Notes under the pieces: model-generated
What the model saw: the letters and a program-made list of their open reading frames with translations, nothing else
Told to the model about the DNA's origin: nothing
Database searches by the model: none
Assembly (NCBI GenBank): GCA_031273385.1
Contig: JAISRY010000217.1
Coordinates: 1-10,082 of the forward strand
Reading direction: 5' to 3'
DNA: 10,082 bases
Origin: Tannerellaceae bacterium
Lineage (GTDB): Bacteria > Bacteroidota > Bacteroidia > Bacteroidales > Tannerellaceae
Position numbers and translations under genes: made by a program
Shown here: piece by piece, positions 1 to 7,103 of the stretch
Position numbering within the stretch: the first letter of the stretch is position 1
Layout of the letters: every line of letters begins with the position of its first letter

Positions 1-233
1 GCACGCCTTGTCTGAACGGCGAAGTAGTTTTGTGCAAAGGCTATCTGCTCTTTTTTACTGTCGCCATTTTGAGCAATCAGGTAACAGGCGTAGCGGGTAA
101 GAAGAATGTCATCTACCTCATGTACAGCACCTTTTCCCGCCTTGATCACCTTCCTGACGTCAGGAAAGTGATCGGGTATTTCTTGTCCTGCATTTTTACA
201 CGATTCTTTTGCTTTATCTATTTTGGTTTTACA
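1..233 (-). pseudogene. dinD: 5'-truncated dinD-like gene (DNA-damage-inducible protein D), running off the left edge
   Basis: Reading the minus strand from 233 down to 1 gives about 77 codons with no stop. The peptide contains [18 protein letters not shown], then [17 protein letters not shown] and [14 protein letters not shown]. These are the conserved core blocks of the DinD family (BRO-N/KilA-like fold), recognised from memory. DinD is SOS-induced in E. coli, where it is reported to act on RecA filaments. The frame is closed upstream by TAG at 234-236, and there is no ATG, GTG or TTG before the conserved core. The usual N-terminal 45-60 residues (the block ending around WENF..VI in relatives) are missing, and I see no trace of them in any frame up to 314. 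So the gene is cut at about 225-235 and is probably a remnant. The 3' part lies outside the window. It could instead start at a non-standard codon (ATA at 221). Identity is fairly sure; loss of function is inferred. Confidence 0.72.
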
Positions 234-265
234 CTATTGTGTACGGGCGGCTACACAATTGTGTA
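230..265. repeat. Pair of 14-bp palindromes forming a larger inverted repeat
   Basis: TACACAATTGTGTA at 252-265 is a perfect palindrome. TACACTATTGTGTA at 230-243 differs from it by one base. They are separated by 8 bases (CGGGCGGC) and their centres are 22 bp apart, about two helical turns. They also pair with each other as a 14-bp stem with one mismatch and an 8-base loop. Two readings are possible: a twin operator for a dimeric regulator, or a strong hairpin ending the hydrolase transcript that comes from the right on the minus strand. There is no T-run after it in either direction, which weakens the terminator reading. It sits exactly where the dinD frame breaks. Confidence 0.6.
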
Positions 266-292
266 CCATCTTGCCGGCGTCGGCAAAATGGT
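265..292. repeat. Imperfect hairpin downstream of the hydrolase gene
   Basis: ACCATCTTGCCG at 265-276 and CGGCAAAATGGT at 281-292 form a 12-bp stem with one mismatch around the loop GCGT. The sequence CTTGCCGGCG inside it recurs at 303-312, just before the hydrolase stop codon. The hairpin lies 23 bases beyond that stop (minus strand), the place expected for a transcript-end structure, but no U-tract follows. Its role is inferred from position only. Confidence 0.45.
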
Positions 293-314
293 ATGTCGTT
301 CGCTTGCCGGCGGG

Positions 315-1556
315 CTACTGTGGGAGGATATTGAGGTTCAGGATGAGCTGGAGGGCGTATAGGGTGGCGCTGCCGTAGTGGGTTTGGCCGGGGACGGGGA
401 TGAGGGTGACGTCGCAGCCTCTTTCGCGGAAAGAGTTGAGGGCGTTCTGGGCGCAGTAAAAGGGCGCCAGTTCGTCGCTCGTTCCGTGTACCAGGACGAT
501 GGGGGCGCGGGGCGTCCAGTCGATCAGGCTGTTGCGGACGAGGGATTCGTTTAGTTTGCGGAACTCGGAGTTTGTCGTTTCGGCAGGGGCGAAAAAGTCG
601 GCGTGGAGGTAGCGGTTGATGGCGCCCATGCCTATCCTATCGTCGATTTCGTCCGTCGTATAGTTTTTGCTGATGATCCATTCGTTGTAGTTTGAGAGCA
701 ATGCTCCCGTAAATACGTTGTTGTAATCCAGGTGCAGGTTGTCGCCGTAATCCAGTCCGATGGGGATCATCGCCAGCATACTTGGGCGTGTCATTTCGCC
801 TGTCGCCCGCAATTCGTCGACGATGGCGGTCAGGTCGTACGGCCCTCCTCCGGCGATGACTTTTACGATATGGACGTCATCTGGGTATTCCTCTTCCGCC
901 ATTTGCTGGACGGCCAATGCCGCCGCGCCGCCCTGGGAATATCCGGCGATATAGATCTCCTCTTTCAGCGGGTATGCCTTTGTTTCGAAGTATTCCCTTG
1001 CGGCAAACAGGAAGTCGATCGAAGCGCGGGCGGTGCTTTTTGCGTGCAGGTAGGGATGCGGCAGCTCCCTTGACACGCCGAAGCCGAGGTAATCGGGCGT
1101 CATTACGACATACCCGAATAGGGCGGCTGCCGACTCCATGATGCACATCGTTTCGGAGGGAGCCTCACGGTTGGCGGCAATCGTATAATGTTCGGCCAGG
1201 AGAACGTCTGCGGCGGCGACTGGCTGCGCTTCACGGTTGGCGTCCGGCAGCGGATAGGCGACGATTCCCGAAGCGACGACCGGCTGACCGGTGGGATCCA
1301 CCGTGGTGTAATGGAGGATATCGACGCGGATATCGGCGCCGTTTTCAGGAAAGGTGACGGGATAGGACGTGCCGACGGTTTTTGCGGCAAATTCTTCCGC
1401 CGTATACTGTGCCGAGTCGCTGACGGAGATAAAATAGGTAAAGGGGGATTCGGGGATAGGGGGCGTTTCGCCGCCATCGGAACATCCCGCCAATAGCCAT
1501 AAGAGCGAGGCGGAGAGGAGCGCTTTTCCTGTGTTGTAGTAGCCGGTACGTTTCAT
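315..1556 (-). CDS. Predicted secreted alpha/beta hydrolase lipoprotein (secretory-lipase type)
   Basis: The product has 413 residues. Residues 1-25 form a lipoprotein signal: basic MKRTGYY, a hydrophobic stretch, then the lipobox LAGC with Cys25 as the lipidated residue. The mature protein begins CSDGGE; an acidic run after the cysteine resembles surface-export signals of Bacteroidota lipoproteins, but the match is only partial. The body has an alpha/beta hydrolase pattern. The nucleophile elbow is GYSQGG with Ser207, a likely catalytic Asp is D361 in HGTSDELAP, and a likely catalytic His is H393 in GQTHYGS. TPDYLGFG at 153-160 and the block HPYLHAKSTARASIDFL resemble bacterial and fungal secretory lipases (LIP family). 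It probably hydrolyses esters or lipids at the cell surface; the substrate is unknown, and a peptidase or feruloyl-esterase-like activity cannot be excluded. The ATG at 1556 directly precedes the signal peptide, so the start is secure. It is divergent from porU and appears to be a single-gene unit. Confidence 0.85.
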   Translation of the reverse strand: MKRTGYYNTGKALLSASLLWLLAGCSDGGETPPIPESPFTYFISVSDSAQYTAEEFAAKTVGTSYPVTFPENGADIRVDILHYTTVDPTGQPVVASGIVAYPLPDANREAQPVAAADVLLAEHYTIAANREAPSETMCIMESAAALFGYVVMTPDYLGFGVSRELPHPYLHAKSTARASIDFLFAAREYFETKAYPLKEEIYIAGYSQGGAAALAVQQMAEEEYPDDVHIVKVIAGGGPYDLTAIVDELRATGEMTRPSMLAMIPIGLDYGDNLHLDYNNVFTGALLSNYNEWIISKNYTTDEIDDRIGMGAINRYLHADFFAPAETTNSEFRKLNESLVRNSLIDWTPRAPIVLVHGTSDELAPFYCAQNALNSFRERGCDVTLIPVPGQTHYGSATLYALQLILNLNILPQ

Positions 1557-1588
1557 AAATAGCTTGTTATTGCAGTGGATACAGGCTA

Positions 1589-1618
1589 CAAACGTAGGGA
1601 TAAATTTCCGGTTTACAA
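1589..1618 (-). promoter_or_regulatory. Predicted Bacteroidota-type promoter of the hydrolase gene
   Basis: On the minus strand TACGTTTG (1596 to 1589) matches the -7 consensus TAnnTTTG exactly. ATTG with its TTG at 1618 to 1616 lies 19 bases upstream, the usual distance for the -33 element. A transcript starting around 1582 would have a leader of about 25 bases. No Shine-Dalgarno sequence is visible, which is normal in this phylum. Prediction from consensus only. Confidence 0.5.
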
Positions 1619-1636
1619 TAAAAAGCCCTATATTTC
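1605..1636 (+). promoter_or_regulatory. Possible promoter of the porU unit
   Basis: TATATTTC at 1629-1636 matches seven of the eight positions of the window defined by TAnnTTTG. A weak -33-like TTTC lies at 1605-1608, 20 bases upstream. It overlaps the predicted divergent promoter of the hydrolase, so both genes may share one regulatory region of only 109 bases. Confidence is modest because both boxes are imperfect. Confidence 0.3.
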
Positions 1637-1652
1637 GTTCCTATTTACGATA

Positions 1653-1657
1653 AGGAG
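1653..1657 (+). promoter_or_regulatory. Shine-Dalgarno sequence of porU
   Basis: AGGAG lies 8 bases before the ATG at 1666. It is the clearest ribosome binding site in the window and supports this start, which also leads straight into a signal peptide. Confidence 0.6.
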
Positions 1658-1665
1658 ATAGTAGC

Positions 1666-4600
1666 ATGCGAATTGTTTATACAGTATTGATAGGCCTTTT
1701 CGGTTTTATAACTACGCTGTGGGCTGACGGCAACCGTTACGCCTCCAGCTCTGTTTTTGCCTCGGGCAAATGGATGAAGATCAGGGTTGATACGACGGGG
1801 ATATACAAACTGACGGCTGCCGAATTGCAAAAGATGGGATTCTCCGATATCGCCAAAGTCTCCATACACGGCTATGGCGGCTGGCCGTTGGACGAGGATT
1901 TCAGGAAGCCCTATATCGACGATGCGCCGCCGGTAGCCATCCGGAAAACGGGCGACTACCTGCTCTTCTATGCCAAAGGCCCCGTCAAGTGGGAATACGA
2001 TAAACAAAGCAATACGTTCGTACACACCAATAACCCCTATTCCACAGCAGGGTATTATTTCATCACCGACTCTTCGGAGGCCAGGGAGATGGAGACGGAG
2101 CCCTCCGTCGGCGGGGCGTCGCTGACCGTTTCTACCTTTGACGACTACTGGCTGTATGAAAGGGAGGAGGAATCCGTCAACCACTCGGGGCGCGAATTTT
2201 TCGGCGACTTCTTTAACGGCAACTCACCCAGGACATACTATCCCGTCATTCCCGGCATCACCGGCGACGACGGGAAAGTCTCCATGCGCTTTATCGCCCG
2301 CCCTAAAACGGCGACGGGAAGAGCCTTGCTCAGCATGAACGACCGTCCGCTGCTCGACCTCTCTTTCAGCGTGGTGAGCGACTCCTACGAAAAGGCGCGC
2401 CAGGCGTTCGGGACGGCAAACTGGACGGGGGAAAAAAGCGGGGAGATCAGGATCAACGTCGTCTATAACAATGCCGGGGACGAAAACGTCCGCCTGGACT
2501 ATATCCGTTTGCAGATGAAACGCACACTCCGCCTTTACGGTGACTATACCTTTTTCCGCAGCCTCTCTTCCGTTGGCAATGTATCCCGTTTTATTCTGCA
2601 GGGCGCGGATGACCGTACGGAGGTATACGACGTGACGGACGGCGTGAACCCCAAGCGTATGGAGACGCAGTTGAGCGGCTCGGAGCTGTCGTTCACCGTT
2701 CCGGCGGGAGAGCTGCGCGAGTTCGTAGCGGTCAATACCGCCCGTAGCCTGTCGAGCGTCAGGGAGGTGAAAGAGGTTAAAAACCAGAACCTGCACGCCC
2801 TCCCCCAGACCGATATGGTTATCATCTCGTCTCCAGCCCTCAGCCCTCAGGCGGAACGGCTGGCGGAAGCGCACAGGAGGCGGGACGGCCTCAGCGTGGA
2901 GGTGGTGAACCCGCAGGATATTTACAATGAGTTTTCAAGCGGCGCACCCGATGCGACGGCCTACCGGCGTTTTATGAAGATGCTGTATGACCGGGGGCTT
3001 ACGGACGGCTCCCTCCCCCGCTATCTGCTGCTGTTCGGCGACGGGGCGTACGACAACCGCGGCGTTTCCCCGGCATGGAGGAACATCGACATGTCGGGTA
3101 TCTTGCTGACCTACCAGTCGGAAAATTCGCTGAATTACGACTCCTACGTGACCGACGACTATTTCGGCGCATTGCAGGACGTCCCCTTTGAAGCTTCCGC
3201 CAAACTGCAAATCGGCATCGGGCGTTTCCCCGTCCGTACCATCGACGAGGCGCAAACGACGGTCGATAAGGTACTAAACTATATGGACAATACGCTGGCG
3301 GGAGCATGGAAAAACAAGATCGCCTTTGTCGCCGACGACGGCAATTCGGGCGACGGCTTTACGATCAGGCACATGGACCAGGCCAACCGGATCGTCGATT
3401 CTATCCGGGAAAGCCACCCCGACTACCTAGTCAATAAGCTCTTCTTCGACACCTACAAAAAGAATACCAGCGGAGGAGGCGGCAGCTATCCGGACGTTAA
3501 AAGGGATATTCAACGGCAGCTTCGCGAGGGGCTTTTCATGATCAACTATATCGGCCATGGAGGGATGGAGGCATGGAGCGACGAAAAGGTGCTGACACAG
3601 GTAGAGATCGCCGGCTTCTCCTACAAATACCTGCCCCTATGGATCACCGCTACATGCGACTTTACCCGCTTCGACTATACCTCGACGACGGCGGGAGAAG
3701 AGGTGTTCTTGAAAAAGAGCGGGGGGATCGCCCTCTTTACCACCACACGGGTAGTGGATTCCTACCGGAATTTCGACCTGAACCGGGAACTCTTTAACCA
3801 CCTCTTTGAAAAGGATAGAAACGGGCTTCACCTGGCGTTGGGCGATATCATGAAGAATACCAAAAACGGGCTGACGGACAACAACAAACTGAACTTCATA
3901 CTGATCGGCGACCCTGCTTTGAAGCTGGCCTATCCCGGATACGGTATGCGGATCACCGCCATCAACGGACAGCCCGCTTCCGAAGAGGCCGTGACGTTCA
4001 AGGCGCAGGAGAGGATCACCATACGCGGCGAAGTCCTCCAGCCTGACAACAGCAAAGCCTCCGGCTTTTCCGGCGCTTTACACGTCACGGTACAGGACAG
4101 CAAACAGACCGTCGAGACGTTGAACAACAACCGTACAGGCGTCACGCTCACCTATACCGACTATCCCAATACCCTCTTTACGGGGAACGATATCGTGAGC
4201 GACGGGGCGTTTGAGTTTTCGTTCTATGTCCCCAAAGATATCTCCTACTCCAACGACTTCGGGCTGATGAACCTCTATGCGGCCGATCCTGCGTCGGGGC
4301 ATGAGGCGCAGGGCGCTTACCGGAACTTCCGCGTGGGCGGTTCGGCGGCCAATCCCGAAGCGGACGCCGAGGGGCCTGAAATCCGGCAGCTGTACCTGAA
4401 CGATACGACCTTTGTCGATGGGGGGAGGGTCAATCCGACGCCGTTCTTTGTCGCCCGCCTATGGGATAAGACAGGGGTGAATATCACCGGCAACAGTATC
4501 GGGCACGATATTGTGCTGACCATCGACAACCAGCCGTCGCTCCGCTATACGCTCAATACCTACTACCAGTCGATCCCCGGCTCCGGTGGCGAGGGGCTTG

Positions 4601-5031
4601 TCCGCTTCCTCCTGCCGGCCTTGCTTGCGGGCAGCCATACGGCGGAATTTAAGGCCTGGGATATCCTGAACAACCCGACCCGCCATACGTTCGCTTTCGA
4701 AGTCGAAGAGGGGCTGAAGCCCGCTATCGCCGAGATCATAGCCTCGCCCGTCCCGGCGCGTGAGAACGTACAGTTCAGGATCTATCATAACCGTCCGGAA
4801 TCCGACCTGACGGTAGGCGTAAGAGTGTATGATTTGACGGGGAGGGAGGTATGGAGTTCGGAGGAAAGCGGTTCGTCGGACTTCTCGGCGCCCTATACGG
4901 TGAACTGGGATCTGAAAAGTTCGGGGGGCGCCCGGCTACGGCCGGGGGTCTATGTCTATAGGGCGGTCATCAGTACCCGCCATTCGAAAGAGGCTTCCGG
5001 GTCGAGGAAATTAATCATCCTTGCACAATAA
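1666..5031 (+). CDS. porU: Type IX secretion system C-terminal signal peptidase PorU
   Basis: This 1121-residue protein is close to the 1158 of P. gingivalis PorU. A signal peptide covers about residues 1-20 (cleavage likely LWA/DG). An N-terminal beta-rich domain starts with KWMKIRVDTTGIYKLT. A gingipain-type peptidase C25 domain spans about 380-755, beginning DMVIISSPAL and including RYLLLFGDGAYDNR and ending near LIGDPALKL. The catalytic pair is seen as His631 in NYIGHGG and Cys664 in ITATCDFTRFD. Their spacing of 33 equals that of the known P. gingivalis pair (His657, Cys690), so the enzyme looks active. Ig-like beta domains follow, and residues about 1020-1121 form a T9SS C-terminal domain with RVYDLTGREVW and LRPGVYVYRA. 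PorU works on the cell surface with PorV: it removes the C-terminal domain from cargo proteins and joins the cargo to A-LPS or a similar anchor. In P. gingivalis PorU keeps its own C-terminal domain. porV follows after 50 bases. Confidence 0.95.
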   Translation: MRIVYTVLIGLFGFITTLWADGNRYASSSVFASGKWMKIRVDTTGIYKLTAAELQKMGFSDIAKVSIHGYGGWPLDEDFRKPYIDDAPPVAIRKTGDYLLFYAKGPVKWEYDKQSNTFVHTNNPYSTAGYYFITDSSEAREMETEPSVGGASLTVSTFDDYWLYEREEESVNHSGREFFGDFFNGNSPRTYYPVIPGITGDDGKVSMRFIARPKTATGRALLSMNDRPLLDLSFSVVSDSYEKARQAFGTANWTGEKSGEIRINVVYNNAGDENVRLDYIRLQMKRTLRLYGDYTFFRSLSSVGNVSRFILQGADDRTEVYDVTDGVNPKRMETQLSGSELSFTVPAGELREFVAVNTARSLSSVREVKEVKNQNLHALPQTDMVIISSPALSPQAERLAEAHRRRDGLSVEVVNPQDIYNEFSSGAPDATAYRRFMKMLYDRGLTDGSLPRYLLLFGDGAYDNRGVSPAWRNIDMSGILLTYQSENSLNYDSYVTDDYFGALQDVPFEASAKLQIGIGRFPVRTIDEAQTTVDKVLNYMDNTLAGAWKNKIAFVADDGNSGDGFTIRHMDQANRIVDSIRESHPDYLVNKLFFDTYKKNTSGGGGSYPDVKRDIQRQLREGLFMINYIGHGGMEAWSDEKVLTQVEIAGFSYKYLPLWITATCDFTRFDYTSTTAGEEVFLKKSGGIALFTTTRVVDSYRNFDLNRELFNHLFEKDRNGLHLALGDIMKNTKNGLTDNNKLNFILIGDPALKLAYPGYGMRITAINGQPASEEAVTFKAQERITIRGEVLQPDNSKASGFSGALHVTVQDSKQTVETLNNNRTGVTLTYTDYPNTLFTGNDIVSDGAFEFSFYVPKDISYSNDFGLMNLYAADPASGHEAQGAYRNFRVGGSAANPEADAEGPEIRQLYLNDTTFVDGGRVNPTPFFVARLWDKTGVNITGNSIGHDIVLTIDNQPSLRYTLNTYYQSIPGSGGEGLVRFLLPALLAGSHTAEFKAWDILNNPTRHTFAFEVEEGLKPAIAEIIASPVPARENVQFRIYHNRPESDLTVGVRVYDLTGREVWSSEESGSSDFSAPYTVNWDLKSSGGARLRPGVYVYRAVISTRHSKEASGSRKLIILAQ

Positions 5032-5081
5032 AAGGGGGGTATCGTAGTTTATAGTGATAACCATTTGCAATACAATATATA

Positions 5082-6281
5082 ATGACAAAAATAACAAGAA
5101 TAGGGCTGCTCCTGGCAGCCAATATACTCATCACGAGCCTTGCCTTTCTATGGGGGCAAAGCGGCGGGGATAATATAAAAGAGGAGTTCGCCCCCATCAG
5201 TACGGCAGTCCCCTCCCTCTCTATCGCTCCCGACGCACGGGGCGGCGCGATGGGCGACAACGGCGTCTCCACCGAATCGGATATGGCTTCGCAATACTGG
5301 AATCCGGCGAAATATGCGTTCAACTACAGCAGGGCGGGCGTCGGGCTGTCCTATACGCCGTGGTTGCGCAAGTTGGTCAACGACGTGGCATTGGCTTACC
5401 TGGCCGGCTTCTACAAGATAGGGCAGAACGATAACCAGGCGATCGGCGCGTCGTTGCGCTACTTCACGCTGGGTGAAATACCGTTATACTACCAGAACGA
5501 AGATGTCCCGTACAACAGGCTGAACCCCTACGAGATGGCGGTTGACGTCAGTTATAGCCGCAAACTGTCGGAATCCTACTCCATGGCGGTGGCGCTCCGG
5601 TATATCCGCTCCGATATGAGCGACCAGGAGGGCGATATGACGCCGGGCAACTCCTTTGCCGCGGACATAGCGGGGTACATGGAGAAATATGTCATGCTCG
5701 GAAGCAGCGAGTGCCTCTGGTCGTTCGGCTACAACGTATCCAATATCGGCACGAAGATCACCTACGACGGTGGGCAGACCAACCAGTTTATCCCTACCAC
5801 ATTGCGGATAGGCACCGGGCTGCTCTATCCGGTGGACGAATATAACCGCCTGGGCTTCTATGTGGATCTAAGCAAGTACTTAGTCCCTACCCCACCGGTA
5901 AGCACAGGCTCTTCCGAAGAGGAGGTCGCCGAATATAACCGGAAAAGGGACGAATACAACTCGATGCCCTTTATGACCGGTATCTTCAAGTCGTTCAGCG
6001 ATGCGCCGGGCGGGTTCGCCGAAGAGTTGAAAGAGGTCATGGTCTCGCTGGGGGCGGAGTATAGCTACAACAACCAGTTCTTCCTGCGCGGAGGGTATTA
6101 CTACGAAAACCCCTACAAGGGCAACCGGCAGTACTTCTCCCTGGGCGCCGGTTTCCGGATGAGCGTCCTCCAGTTGGATGCCGCCTACCTGATCAGTACC
6201 GTACCCAGCAACCCGTTAGACCAGACGCTCCGCTTCTCCCTCTCTTTCGATATGGACGGCATTAAGAATCTTTTTCAATAA
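5082..6281 (+). CDS. porV: Type IX secretion outer membrane shuttle protein PorV (LptO)
   Basis: The product has 399 residues, against 391 in P. gingivalis PorV. A signal peptide covers residues 1-25, with likely cleavage LWG/QS. The mature N-terminal Gln26 fits the tendency of Bacteroidota exported proteins to begin with glutamine. PSLSIAPDARGGAMGDNG at 44-61 followed by YWNPAKYAF at 72-80 is the entry motif of the PorV/PorQ family. The rest alternates short beta strands and turns, ending in the strand LRFSLSFD, as expected of a FadL-like 14-stranded barrel. PorV collects cargo carrying the T9SS C-terminal domain from the translocon and presents it to PorU in the attachment complex. There is no Shine-Dalgarno sequence; the ATG opens directly into the signal peptide. 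A loop at 268-310 is rich in Ser, Glu and Pro and probably faces the outside or the periplasm. Co-transcription with porU is likely. Confidence 0.93.
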   Translation: MTKITRIGLLLAANILITSLAFLWGQSGGDNIKEEFAPISTAVPSLSIAPDARGGAMGDNGVSTESDMASQYWNPAKYAFNYSRAGVGLSYTPWLRKLVNDVALAYLAGFYKIGQNDNQAIGASLRYFTLGEIPLYYQNEDVPYNRLNPYEMAVDVSYSRKLSESYSMAVALRYIRSDMSDQEGDMTPGNSFAADIAGYMEKYVMLGSSECLWSFGYNVSNIGTKITYDGGQTNQFIPTTLRIGTGLLYPVDEYNRLGFYVDLSKYLVPTPPVSTGSSEEEVAEYNRKRDEYNSMPFMTGIFKSFSDAPGGFAEELKEVMVSLGAEYSYNNQFFLRGGYYYENPYKGNRQYFSLGAGFRMSVLQLDAAYLISTVPSNPLDQTLRFSLSFDMDGIKNLFQ

Positions 6282-6290
6282 ACGTTTCCT

Positions 6291-6776
6291 ATGAAAATCA
6301 GAACAGGCTTCGGCTATGACGTACATGCGCTCGCTACGGGGCGCGACCTGTGGCTGGGCGGGATAAAGATTCAGCACCCTACCGGTTTGCAGGGGCACAG
6401 CGACGCCGACGTATTGATCCATGCCATTTGCGACGCCCTTCTGGGCGCTGCCGGTATGCGCGACATCGGCTACCACTTCCCCGATACGGCAGGCGAATAC
6501 AAAGATATCGACAGCAAAGAATTGCTTCGCCGGACGATGGCGCTGCTCCGTGGCGCCGGCTACGAACTGGGGAACGTCGACGCCACCGTAGCGGCGGAAT
6601 ACCCGAAGCTCAACCCCTATATCCCCGCGATGAGGGAGACGCTCGCCGGCGTCATGCAAGTCGCGGTAGCGGATATCTCCATTAAAGCGACGACGACCGA
6701 GAAACTGGGCTTTACCGGCAGGCAGGAGGGTATCGCCGCCTACGCCAGCGTCTTAATTTTGTCGGAAAACGGATGA
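6291..6776 (+). CDS. ispF: 2-C-methyl-D-erythritol 2,4-cyclodiphosphate synthase
   Basis: IspF is a cytoplasmic homotrimer. It converts CDP-methylerythritol 2-phosphate to the cyclic diphosphate MEcPP with release of CMP, in the MEP pathway to isopentenyl diphosphate. The product has 161 residues, the normal size. The N-terminal motif RTGFGYDVH supplies metal ligands Asp10 and His12, and GHSDADVLIHA at 35-45 supplies His44 (E. coli equivalents Asp8, His10, His42). HFPDT at 62-66, and KATTTEKLGFTGRQEGIAA at 132-150 with the nucleotide-binding threonines and Glu137, complete the active site. All expected residues are present. The start lies 9 bases after the porV stop, so it is almost certainly translated from the same message. 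The link to type IX secretion is one of position, conserved as I recall in P. gingivalis, not of function. Confidence 0.96.
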   Translation: MKIRTGFGYDVHALATGRDLWLGGIKIQHPTGLQGHSDADVLIHAICDALLGAAGMRDIGYHFPDTAGEYKDIDSKELLRRTMALLRGAGYELGNVDATVAAEYPKLNPYIPAMRETLAGVMQVAVADISIKATTTEKLGFTGRQEGIAAYASVLILSENG

Positions 6777-6795
6777 TTTCATGTTTTTTATGATT

Positions 6796-6842
6796 TATAT
6801 TTGTCCGCAAAGAGCAAAAGTATAGGATAATTACTATATTTG
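6796..6842 (+). promoter_or_regulatory. Two perfect -7 boxes upstream of the cytochrome bd operon
   Basis: TATATTTG occurs twice, at 6796-6803 and 6835-6842, and both match TAnnTTTG exactly. They lie 39 bp apart in an AT-rich gap of 88 bases between ispF and the DUF4492 gene. No good TTTG lies at the expected -33 distance for either. The downstream box would give a leader of about 15-20 bases and is the better candidate. The pair suggests separate, perhaps dual, transcription of the cyd genes apart from the porU unit. Confidence 0.5.
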
Positions 6843-6864
6843 TTTCTGTAAAGCATGTAGAGTT

Positions 6865-7092
6865 ATGAAAAGGGAGTTTGTTCTGGTACGGGTTTATCGC
6901 TTCTATCGCGACGGGTTTCGCGAGATGAAGCTGGGGAAAACGCTTTGGGCTATTATTCTGATCAAACTGTTCATCATGTTCTTTATTTTAAAACTGTTCT
7001 TCTTTCCCAGTTTTCTGGGGAAGTTTAAAAGCGCGCCGGAGAAGCAGGAATATGTTTCCGGCGAGTTGATTGATCGTGCTATTATTCCTTAA
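6865..7092 (+). CDS. DUF4492 family small membrane protein of the cytochrome bd operon
   Basis: This 75-residue protein has a short N-terminal part rich in aromatic and basic residues (VYRFYRDGFREM), the conserved LGKTLW at 23-28, one membrane helix at about 27-48 (IILIKLFIMFFILKLFFFP), and a polar tail. It matches the DUF4492 family, which is found just ahead of cydA in Bacteroidota and in some epsilonproteobacteria. Its function is not established. By its size, single helix and position it may be an accessory or assembly subunit of the oxidase, comparable in role to CydX of enterobacteria, which it does not resemble in sequence. Only 11 bases separate it from cydA. No Shine-Dalgarno sequence is seen; the ATG at 6865 starts the conserved part of the family. 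Confidence 0.85.
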   Translation: MKREFVLVRVYRFYRDGFREMKLGKTLWAIILIKLFIMFFILKLFFFPSFLGKFKSAPEKQEYVSGELIDRAIIP

Positions 7093-7103
7093 ATTATATA
7101 ATT

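Noticed and set aside
230..312. CRISPR array or tRNA-like structure in the left hairpin patch
   Set aside because: There are only two repeat units, with an 8-base spacer, and no cloverleaf pairing or CCA end.
30..362. Open frame of 110 codons on the plus strand starting at a TTG
   Set aside because: It is antisense to the dinD remnant and to the 3' end of the hydrolase, lacks a ribosome binding site and resembles no protein; the minus-strand reading gives clear DinD similarity instead.
1645..2874. Long open frames antisense to porU (for example 1645-2184 and 2224-2874)
   Set aside because: They overlap a confidently identified gene, have no family resemblance, and follow from the high GC content and codon pattern of porU.
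5032..5081. Separate promoter for porV in the 50-base gap
   Set aside because: TAGTTTAT and similar strings match the -7 consensus poorly; read-through from porU explains expression more simply.
6800..6811. TTTGTCCGCAAA as a possible FNR/HcpR-type regulator site before the cyd genes
   Set aside because: The symmetric part is only four bases on each side, too short to separate from chance in an AT-rich gap.
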